Below are positions 16,439 to 21,541 of a stretch of DNA of 21,541 nucleotides, piece after piece. Every line of letters begins with the position of its first letter. The first letter of the stretch is position 1. The stretch is from Deltaproteobacteria bacterium (GTDB taxonomy: Bacteria > Desulfobacterota > Syntrophia > Syntrophales > UBA2210). The position numbers were made by a program, and so were the translations under genes. The notes below the pieces were generated by a model that was not told the origin of the DNA, did not search any database, and saw nothing but the letters and a program-made list of their open reading frames with translations. The DNA is taken from the NCBI GenBank assembly GCA_016935875.1, contig JAFGQD010000161.1:1-21541 (forward strand), given 5' to 3'.

Positions 16439-16882
16439 TCAGGACAATCTCGCCTTAACCGTTTCACCTACAGCTTTCCCGTCGGCCTTTCCCGTTAACT
16501 TGGGCATCAGAAGTTTCATGACCTTTCCCATGTCCCGAATGCTTGTCGCACCGGCTTCTTTTATGGCATCTTCGATCTGTGCGTGTATCTCTTCTTCCGA
16601 CATCTGCTCCGGCATGAATCCACGGATTACCTCGATCTCCTTTTCCTCTTTTTCCGCAAGTTCCGGTCTTCCCCCGTTTCTGAATTGTTCAACAGAGTCT
16701 TTCCTCTGTTTTATCATGGAGGACAAAACCTGCAGAATTTCTTTCTCTCCAAAGGTATCCTTTAAATCTATCTCCCTGTTATGCAAAGTCGATTTGATCA
16801 TACGAAGAGCAGACAACTTCGCCTTATCTTTATCCTTGGCGGCCTTGACCATTTCGCTCGATACTCTGTCTATTATTTCCAT
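16439..16882 (-). CDS. yqeY: GatB/YqeY domain protein
   Basis: A 147-residue YqeY-family protein related to the tail domain of GatB, the tRNA-dependent amidotransferase subunit. Its exact role is unproven; a tRNA-linked function is proposed for the family. Family patterns are K-L-S-A-L-R-M-I-K-S at about 22-31, E-Q-F-R-N-G-G-R and F-M-P-E-Q-M-S-E-E-E-I. The start ATG 16882 is preceded by AAGGAAAGG about 11 bases away. It lies directly upstream of dnaG, as in many bacteria, with a 32-base gap. Confidence 0.92.
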   Translation of the reverse strand: MEIIDRVSSEMVKAAKDKDKAKLSALRMIKSTLHNREIDLKDTFGEKEILQVLSSMIKQRKDSVEQFRNGGRPELAEKEEKEIEVIRGFMPEQMSEEEIHAQIEDAIKEAGATSIRDMGKVMKLLMPKLTGKADGKAVGETVKARLS

Positions 16883-16920
16883 TTCAGATATACCTTTCCT
16901 TCTTACACTCTAATCCCGAT

Positions 16921-17259
16921 TTAACCCATATCATCATTCAACTTCCTGCCCCCCAGAATATGAACATGGAGGTGAAAGATTACCTGGCCGCCATCCTCAT
17001 TACAGTTGATGACGGTCCTGAAGCCCTTTCTGTCAATCCCCTTGATTCTTGCAACTTCCTGTACCGCCGCAGTCAGCCCTTTCATCGTGTCGCCGCCGGA
17101 GATATCCATAAGAGTTGCCACGTGTGTTTTCGGTACGACAACAACATGAACGGGGGCCATCGGATTGACATCGTCAAATGCAAGTGCCTCCTCTGACTCA
17201 TAGATAATATTCGCGGGTATCTCGCCGCGTATGATTCTGCAGAATATACACTCTTTCAT
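16921..17259 (-). CDS. Histidine-triad (HIT) nucleotide-binding protein
   Basis: A 112-residue Hint-type HIT protein. Such proteins hydrolyse nucleoside phosphoramidates or adenylates. The triad is H96-x-H98-x-H100 in F-H-L-H-V-H-I-L-G-G, and a C4-x2-C7 pair near the start with H46 may bind zinc, as in Hint-type family members. The frame is open to 17286, but ATG 17259 is preferred: AGGAGGT is 8 bases upstream and M-K-E-C-I-F-C matches the family start. That start lies one base after the hisA stop, so it is almost certainly translated from the hisA transcript. Confidence 0.93.
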   Translation of the reverse strand: MKECIFCRIIRGEIPANIIYESEEALAFDDVNPMAPVHVVVVPKTHVATLMDISGGDTMKGLTAAVQEVARIKGIDRKGFRTVINCNEDGGQVIFHLHVHILGGRKLNDDMG

Positions 17260-17260
17260 C

Positions 17261-18001
17261 TCAAAGACCTCCTGCAAACCCTGCAATTCTGGCTATGGCA
17301 TCCTCCAGTTTCAAGGCCCCGGTGTAGAGGGCCTTGCCGGTAATGACACCCATTATCCTCGATTCTCCTGCTTCGAGCAACTTTTCAATATCATGGATAT
17401 TCGCAACACCCCCGGAAGCAATAATCGGGATATCGACTGATTCCGCGAGCATCTTCGTGGATTCAATGTTAACCCCCGATTCCATTCCGTCCCGCTGTAT
17501 ATCCGTGTATATGATAGAGTCCAGCCCGAACCCTTCATACTCTGACGCAATCTCCATGGGAGACCGGTCGGTACTCTCGGTCCAACCCTCAATCGCGACC
17601 CTGCCGTCACGGGCATCAAGGGCAAGAATTATTTTCCCCCGATGAGTCGCGCACGCTTCAAGAACAAAATTCCTGTCCTTCAGGGCAACGGTTCCTAGTA
17701 TAACATAGTTGACACCCATATTGATATAATCATCAACGGTTTTCATGTCCCGTATCCCCCCACCCACCTGCAGGGGAACATCCACCGCGCGGACGATCTT
17801 TTCGATCGCGTCCCTGTTGCGGGGCAATCCGTCACGGGAACCGTCAAGATCTATCACATGGATGCGCTTCGCCCCCTTTCCCTGCCATCTTGCGGCAATA
17901 TCCGGAGGATGATCCGAATAAACGGTAGACAGGTTGAAGTCACCCTGAAGAAGGCGTACGCACTTTCCATCCTTCAAATCTATAGCAGGTATTACAAGCA
18001 A
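17261..18001 (-). CDS. hisA: ProFAR isomerase
   Basis: The BBM II/ProFAR isomerase of histidine synthesis, an Amadori rearrangement on a TIM barrel. At 246 residues it is standard length. Catalytic D8 (A-I-D-L) and D129 (A-L-D-A-R-D-G) are present, with phosphate-binding V-G-G-G-I-R at 79-84 and I-A-S-G-G-V near the end. The start is TTG 18001, with AAAGGA upstream, giving the family-typical M-L-V-I-P-A-I-D-L. It lies 3 bases after the lipoprotein stop and 1 base before the HIT gene. Its usual partners hisH and hisF are not adjacent. Confidence 0.96.
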   Translation of the reverse strand: MLVIPAIDLKDGKCVRLLQGDFNLSTVYSDHPPDIAARWQGKGAKRIHVIDLDGSRDGLPRNRDAIEKIVRAVDVPLQVGGGIRDMKTVDDYINMGVNYVILGTVALKDRNFVLEACATHRGKIILALDARDGRVAIEGWTESTDRSPMEIASEYEGFGLDSIIYTDIQRDGMESGVNIESTKMLAESVDIPIIASGGVANIHDIEKLLEAGESRIMGVITGKALYTGALKLEDAIARIAGFAGGL

Positions 18002-18004
18002 TTA

Positions 18005-18721
18005 TCAGTTTCCTTTCAATCCTGGAAAGTCCTTCAAGATCTCTTTGATGCCCTCCTGCGATAACTCTTCCGCGGTCATCCATTTTCCACCGCCTCGTAT
18101 AAAGGGAAAGATATCCAGGATATTTTCCATCAATGAATTCTGGGTCTTGTCAAAAACACCCTTCCATACCGGCACACCATCCCGGGTCCGGATAAGATGC
18201 ACACAGAAGGCTACCGAAGCGGGATTTTTCACGGAATAACCAAAGCCCTTCCTGTCCCGGTAGTAGAAAAGGTGCCCTGCAATAATGCCGTCCGCACCGA
18301 TCTTTCCCCCAACCGTTGTCAGTATCTTCAGAGGGGATTCACCGGGCGAGTCGGTGGATACCCTTTTATACACACCATCGACTTGCTCGGGGGGTATCAC
18401 GGTGTATCCTCCGGAAAGGTTGAGCCCTTTAACAAACAGTTCCTCTATCTTTTTCTCGGGATTTCCCGAAAATTCACACGTCCTGAAGGTTGCTCCCGAA
18501 ATGGGGCATCGGGTAACCTGTGCAGCGGGATCACCGGAAATGATGGCCTGAAAGGGTAGGACGGCAATCTTCTGTAACCCGGAAATATCTCCCTGGCGAT
18601 GGGTAGTTACCCTACCGGCGTTTTGAGAAACACAACCGGCAAGAAGTGCAAGAAATATCACTCCGTAAAAAAGAATCCCAAACAAATAATAAGAATAAAG
18701 ATGCTTTTTTATGATTATCAC
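18005..18721 (-). CDS. Predicted lipoprotein, unknown function (start uncertain)
   Basis: No named gene is recognised. A basic start (K-K-H), a long hydrophobic stretch and a lipobox L27-A-G-C30 (numbered from GTG 18721) predict a lipid-anchored envelope protein of about 239 residues. The mature domain has K-I-A-V-L-P-F, a G-A-D-G-I-I-A-G-H strand and V-P-V-W-K-G near the end, an alpha/beta layout of the CsgG/GNA1162 kind that resembles the lipoprotein at 4591-5181. The start is unclear. ATG 18769 has no Shine-Dalgarno site and overlaps a -10-like TATAAT. AAGGGGGTGAT at 18727-18717 is near-perfect but overlaps GTG 18721 and is best spaced for ATC 18715 or ATA 18712. The gene abuts hisA (3 bases). 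Confidence 0.75.
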   Translation of the reverse strand: MIIIKKHLYSYYLFGILFYGVIFLALLAGCVSQNAGRVTTHRQGDISGLQKIAVLPFQAIISGDPAAQVTRCPISGATFRTCEFSGNPEKKIEELFVKGLNLSGGYTVIPPEQVDGVYKRVSTDSPGESPLKILTTVGGKIGADGIIAGHLFYYRDRKGFGYSVKNPASVAFCVHLIRTRDGVPVWKGVFDKTQNSLMENILDIFPFIRGGGKWMTAEELSQEGIKEILKDFPGLKGN

Positions 18722-18767
18722 CCCCTTCAGGGTCTGCCGATCACCTACTGCAACGGGTTCAACCGGC

Positions 18768-18798
18768 ATTATAAAATCAAACTGTTTGATCCAGTCGA
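18768..18798 (-). promoter_or_regulatory. Possible promoter with operator-like palindrome before the lipoprotein-hisA-dnaG-rpoD run
   Basis: On the minus strand TATAAT (18773-18768) matches the -10 consensus exactly. The -35 region is weak: TCGACT at 18798-18793, spacing 19. The spacer contains ATCAAAC-A-GTTTGAT (18790-18776), a perfect 7-bp inverted repeat around one base, where a repressor could block polymerase. Transcription from it would start near 18761, downstream of ATG 18769. Confidence 0.4.
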
Positions 18799-18815
18799 AG
18801 ACGGAAGAGTATTAG

Positions 18816-18859
18816 TCCCGATGTATCGGGATTGAAGCTCCCCGCGACAAGTTGCGGGG
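18816..18859. repeat. Double hairpin element (REP-like or terminator)
   Basis: Two hairpins lie side by side: TCCCGAT/ATCGGGA (18816-18822 with 18825-18831) and CCCCGC/GCGGGG (18840-18845 with 18854-18859), the second extendable by weaker pairs. No clear T-run follows on either strand, which favours a dispersed intergenic repeat over a simple terminator. It lies in the gap between hisB and the lipoprotein gene. Confidence 0.65.
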
Positions 18860-18900
18860 AATCTCCGATTGATATGGAACATGTTTATTTTTTATTCGCT

Positions 18901-18932
18901 CGCTAACCTCGCCGCAAGCAGCAGGGTTAGCG
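18901..18932. repeat. Long imperfect hairpin element
   Basis: CGCTAACC (18901-18908) pairs with GGTTAGCG (18925-18932). The interior continues the stem with two mismatches and a T-G pair down to an AA centre at 18916-18917. With the double hairpin 41 bases to the left it forms a composite repeat region. The remaining 18933-19053 shows no gene or strong signal beyond a short ACAGT/ACTGT repeat near 19010. Confidence 0.65.
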
Positions 18933-19053
18933 TTCGCTGTTCAATTCAGCCGGAAGATGACAGCATCCTCAAAATGGTCCTGCGCGAAAAAACTGACTCT
19001 TTACGAAACAGTACACTGTAGGGTTGGGAAAAAGAACAGTTTGCGTTCGGGCA

Positions 19054-19641
19054 TTAAAGACTCCCCTTCGTTGACAATACACCCTGGATTCGATCATCCA
19101 TACAGACAGCCTCCTTCAAAGCGCGGGCAAATGCCTTGAAGATAGCCTCAGCTATGTGGTGAGGATTCTTACCATATCTGACATTTACATGCAAGGTTAT
19201 TCCCCCGTGATCCGAAAAGGCCTTAAAAAATTCCTCAAGGAGAAGGGGATCAAAATCCCGTATCTTTTTACCACCAAAATCGGCCATGAAAACCAGGTAT
19301 GGTCTCCCGGAAATGTCAATGCAGACATGGCACAGGGTTTCATCCATGGGCACAAAGGCGGAACCGTACCGGCTTACTCCTTTTTTGTCTCCCAATGCCC
19401 CCTTTACCGCCTTTCCGAAGCATATGCCCAGATCTTCCACAAGGTGATGATAATCTACATTCGTATCCCCACTCCCTTTCACACTCAGATCGATAAAACC
19501 GTGTTTTGCAAAAAGGGTGAACATATGATCAAGAAAGGGTACCGTTGTGGATATCTGCCCCGTCCCTTCTCCATCCAGATTTATCTCGACAGATATGTCC
19601 GTCTCCGTGGTTTTTCTGGTTATTTTTTTCTTTCTTGTCAT
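19054..19641 (-). CDS. hisB: Imidazoleglycerol-phosphate dehydratase
   Basis: Dehydrates imidazole glycerol phosphate to imidazole acetol phosphate in histidine synthesis; a manganese enzyme. The 195 residues are the monofunctional form, without the phosphatase domain fused in enterobacteria. Metal-binding histidines lie in F-L-D-H-M, D-Y-H-H-L-V-E-D, S-D-H-G-G and N-P-H-H-I-A-E-A. ATG 19641 has AAGGAGGT about 9 bases upstream. It lies 16 bases after hisG, and no gene follows for about 330 bases, where hisH would often be. Confidence 0.97.
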   Translation of the reverse strand: MTRKKKITRKTTETDISVEINLDGEGTGQISTTVPFLDHMFTLFAKHGFIDLSVKGSGDTNVDYHHLVEDLGICFGKAVKGALGDKKGVSRYGSAFVPMDETLCHVCIDISGRPYLVFMADFGGKKIRDFDPLLLEEFFKAFSDHGGITLHVNVRYGKNPHHIAEAIFKAFARALKEAVCMDDRIQGVLSTKGSL

Positions 19642-19657
19642 AGTATCAGACCTCCTT

Positions 19658-20530
19658 CTACAATACCTTATTAAGAGGATATTCTATTATGCCTTCAGCC
19701 CCGGCCTCCTGAAGAAGTGGTATCAACTCTCTGACTATACCCTTGTCTACAACGGTTTCAATGGCGAACCAGTTCTCGTCATACAATCCCGAAATAGTTG
19801 GTGCCTTGAGGGAGGGAAGCAATAGAACAACTCCACCAAGGTTTTCCTTACCAACATTCATCTTAAGGCCGACCTTGCCCATGGCCATAAGTGATCCCCA
19901 GAGAAGTGCGCTTATCTGTTCTATCTTTCTCCTCTTCCATGGGTCATCCCAGGCCCTTCTGCTGGCAATCAGCTGGGTATTCGTCTTCATAAGCTCATGG
20001 ATGATCTTTAAATTATTGGCCCTGAGGGTGCTTCCCGTTTCTGTAACTTCCACAATAGCATCGACAAGACCCTCGACCACCTTGGCCTCCGTGGCACCCC
20101 AGGAAAATTCCAGATGAGCCTCTATGCCTCTTTCTTCAAGGTAGTTACGGGTGAAGTTTACCAGTTCAGTGGATATTTTCTTCCCGGCTATATCCTCTAT
20201 GGTTTTTATGGGAGAATCTTCTCTTACCACAAGCACCCATCTGGCCTGTCGCGTAGACGTTTTTGAATATATAAGATCCCGAACCACAACAACATCAGAT
20301 CCATTTTCCAGAATCCAGTCCTTCCCGGTAAGACCAAGGTCAATGGTTCCGTCATCAACATATCGGGACATTTCCTGTGCTCTTACAAGAGCGCATGAAA
20401 TGTCTTCATCATCGATATCGGGAAAATAGCTTCTTGCATCGTAGGTTATGACCCATCCCGCCCTCTTGAAAAGCTCAATCGTATTGGATTCAAGACTCCC
20501 TTTCGGTATTCCCAGCTTCAATTTCTTCAT
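19658..20530 (-). CDS. hisG: ATP phosphoribosyltransferase, long form
   Basis: Joins ATP and PRPP in the first, feedback-controlled step of histidine synthesis. At 290 residues it is the long form: a periplasmic-binding-like catalytic part, with L-G-I-P-K-G-S-L at the start and E-V-T-E-T-G-S-T-L-R in the PRPP site, then a C-terminal regulatory domain from about residue 215 that binds histidine in this class. It therefore should not need HisZ. The start ATG 20530 overlaps the hisI stop as ATGA, implying translational coupling. Confidence 0.97.
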   Translation of the reverse strand: MKKLKLGIPKGSLESNTIELFKRAGWVITYDARSYFPDIDDEDISCALVRAQEMSRYVDDGTIDLGLTGKDWILENGSDVVVVRDLIYSKTSTRQARWVLVVREDSPIKTIEDIAGKKISTELVNFTRNYLEERGIEAHLEFSWGATEAKVVEGLVDAIVEVTETGSTLRANNLKIIHELMKTNTQLIASRRAWDDPWKRRKIEQISALLWGSLMAMGKVGLKMNVGKENLGGVVLLLPSLKAPTISGLYDENWFAIETVVDKGIVRELIPLLQEAGAEGIIEYPLNKVL

Positions 20531-20904
20531 TTTTTATACACTTTCTCCGGATCAAATATCCGCTCACCAATTATTTCCATTTTCCCATCTGAAACCCTTC
20601 GGTAAAAACAGGATCTATAGCCCATATGACACGCGGCTCCGCCCCCTTGATCCACTTTAAGGACAAGTGTGTCCAAATCGCAATCCACCAGGATTTCCCT
20701 GACTATCTGAACGTTACCCGATGTTTCACCCTTAATCCAGAGAGTATTCCTTGATCTGCTCCAGTACGTGGCCCTGCCGGTTTCCACTGTTTTCAGCCAT
20801 GCCTCTCTATTCATATAGGCAAGCATCAGCACATCGTTCGTCTCATAATCCTGAGCCACAACAGGAATGAGCCCGTCTCCCTTCTCAAAATCAAGCTCCA
20901 CCAT
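20527..20904 (-). CDS. hisI: Phosphoribosyl-AMP cyclohydrolase
   Basis: Opens the adenine ring of PR-AMP in step three of histidine synthesis. The protein is 125 residues and has only the cyclohydrolase domain; the HisE pyrophosphohydrolase is not fused and not in the window. Metal ligands are visible as D74-C-D76-x-D78, C92 (A-C-H) and C99 (R-S-C-F). ATG 20904 is preferred over in-frame GTG 20910, because the GTG lies inside the AAAGGGTG ribosome-binding site. It overlaps hisG by 4 bases and is the first gene of the hisI-hisG-hisB run. Confidence 0.96.
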   Translation of the reverse strand: MVELDFEKGDGLIPVVAQDYETNDVLMLAYMNREAWLKTVETGRATYWSRSRNTLWIKGETSGNVQIVREILVDCDLDTLVLKVDQGGGAACHMGYRSCFYRRVSDGKMEIIGERIFDPEKVYKK

Positions 20905-20949
20905 TCGCACCCTTTCCGTGACCCCTTATCGAACCAGGAGTCTTTCATG

Positions 20950-20975
20950 TTATAAGTCTATCTGAAGACTTATAA
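20950..20975. promoter_or_regulatory. Perfect 10-bp inverted repeat upstream of hisI
   Basis: TTATAAGTCT (20950-20959) and AGACTTATAA (20966-20975) are exact reverse complements separated by six bases. It sits 46 bases before the hisI start, next to the -10 of the tentative hisI promoter, so it could be an operator or a 5'-leader hairpin. No histidine-rich leader peptide was found in the leader, so classical his attenuation is not supported. Confidence 0.55.
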
Positions 20976-21003
20976 AAATAATGCAATATTTCTTTTTAGG
21001 CAA
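20975..21003 (-). promoter_or_regulatory. Tentative promoter for hisI-hisG-hisB
   Basis: On the minus strand TTGCCT (21003-20998), a 17-base spacer and TATTTT (20980-20975) each match the sigma-70 hexamers at four of six positions. The -35 lies in the AGGCAAG arm of a 7-bp inverted repeat (20998-21004 with 21025-21031). Support is by pattern only. Confidence 0.3.
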
Positions 21004-21075
21004 GCTCTTTTTATCCATTTTGAACTTGCCTGCATTTCATTTTTATGTTAGCTAAAAAAACTCAATTCTAGATTG

Positions 21076-21105
21076 TTGCCATGTTTTTGCTATAACAGAT
21101 ATAAT
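21076..21105 (+). promoter_or_regulatory. Sigma-70-type promoter for the small membrane protein gene
   Basis: TTGCCA (21076-21081), an 18-base spacer and a consensus TATAAT (21100-21105) lie 30 bases before the ATG at 21136. A GGAGG ribosome-binding site is at 21121-21125. The surrounding DNA is AT-rich. Confidence 0.65.
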
Positions 21106-21135
21106 AAAATTTTTATATAGGGAGGGGATAGGATC

Positions 21136-21468
21136 ATGAAGGTATTAATAGGCGGAGCCGTAGCGGCGGTCCTGGGGCTTATCGGTTTGGGAATCTGGTG
21201 GGAAGAGTTTTTTATTCTGCTCGCGGGTGGAATCCCGATCATTCTCTTGCTGGGAGGCGCTCTTGCCATATATGTCGGCTTCGACGAGATGAAGGACCAG
21301 ATGAAATCGAAAGAAGAAGAAGCAGCCAGTTCGGCGGATCTGGACGCTGCCAAAGAAGAACTGCAAAAAGCAAAGGCTGAGGCGGAAAAGTACAAGGCAG
21401 AGCTGGCTAAAGCAAAAGCCGCTGATAAGGAAGAGTCTGAAAAAGCAAAAGCCGCAAAGAAAAAGTAA
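21136..21468 (+). CDS. Small membrane protein with charged coiled-coil tail, unknown function
   Basis: A 110-residue protein not assigned to a named family. Two hydrophobic segments at about 4-22 and 26-48 form a hairpin in the membrane. The rest (about 50-110) is almost only Ala, Lys and Glu with repeating K-A-x-A/E units and should be one long charged helix or coiled coil ending A-A-K-K-K. The start ATG has GGAGG 10 bases upstream and a consensus-like promoter. It diverges from hisI and has no partner gene in the window. Similar short proteins occur as hypotheticals in deltaproteobacteria, by general recollection. A structural or stress-related envelope role is a guess only. Confidence 0.85.
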   Translation: MKVLIGGAVAAVLGLIGLGIWWEEFFILLAGGIPIILLLGGALAIYVGFDEMKDQMKSKEEEAASSADLDAAKEELQKAKAEAEKYKAELAKAKAADKEESEKAKAAKKK

Positions 21469-21541
21469 TATCGTTGGCCTGATACATAAAACTGCCCGGC
21501 AAGAAATTTTGAATATCAGATACATTCAATATCACTCAACA

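Noticed and set aside
20905..20949. Histidine leader peptide before hisI
   Set aside because: The small minus-strand frame from ATG 20949 has no run of His codons.
21469..21541. Terminator after the small membrane protein
   Set aside because: Only a weak TTGAAT/ATTCAA pair with no GC-rich stem or T-run; the window ends before a clear signal.
1..21541. CRISPR arrays, tRNA or rRNA genes, transposases, phage or toxin-antitoxin genes
   Set aside because: I saw no regularly spaced repeats, no cloverleaf or rRNA segments and no mobile-element protein motifs on either strand.

Overview
The window is a gene-dense stretch of a bacterial chromosome. Nearly every gene lies on the minus strand, so transcription runs right to left; only two genes, at 12436-12819 and 21136-21468, lie on the plus strand. 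No tRNA, rRNA, CRISPR array, transposase or phage gene was seen. Gene content and order suggest an anaerobic deltaproteobacterium (Desulfobacterota, syntroph or sulfate-reducer type): tmk-holB-ricT-metG, xseA-xseB-ispA-dxs-tlyA, yqeY-dnaG-rpoD, long-form HisG, a small 2[4Fe-4S] ferredoxin and a stand-alone NifU C-terminal protein. This lineage call is inferred from gene order and protein style, not from a database search.

Reading in the direction of transcription, from the right end: a small membrane/coiled-coil protein (21136-21468, plus strand) diverges from hisI-hisG-hisB (20904-19054). About 300 bases without a gene follow, carrying REP-like hairpins. Next comes a run of lipoprotein, hisA, HIT-family protein, yqeY, dnaG and rpoD (18721-12881), tightly packed and ending at a probable terminator near 12832-12854. 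ridA (12436-12819, plus) converges on rpoD and diverges from the next minus-strand run, with a 30-bp palindrome between ridA and xseA. That run is xseA-xseB-ispA-dxs-tlyA and an IspH-UbiA fusion gene, followed by a second lipoprotein, a NifU-like protein and a ferredoxin, and ends at a clear terminator at 4082-4105. The last run is tmk-holB-ricT-metG, and metG leaves the window at base 1.

The genes fall into a few jobs: histidine synthesis (hisI, hisG, hisB, hisA; hisH and hisF are not here), replication and transcription initiation (dnaG, rpoD, holB, tmk), DNA repair (xseA, xseB), and isoprenoid synthesis. The isoprenoid set holds the first MEP-pathway enzyme (Dxs), the last one (IspH), a chain-elongating prenyl diphosphate synthase (IspA) and a membrane UbiA-like domain.

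The two most notable observations are these. First, the principal sigma factor gene has a full-length open frame but a scrambled -35-binding helix-turn-helix (region 4.2), best explained by a +5/+1 pair of compensating indels. Second, an apparently complete IspH is fused to a polytopic UbiA-family domain whose second Asp motif is intact and whose first is lost. Smaller points are a repeat-derived N-terminal extension of TlyA, a lipoprotein with a near-perfect Shine-Dalgarno sequence but no standard start codon at the right distance, and several operator-like palindromes.
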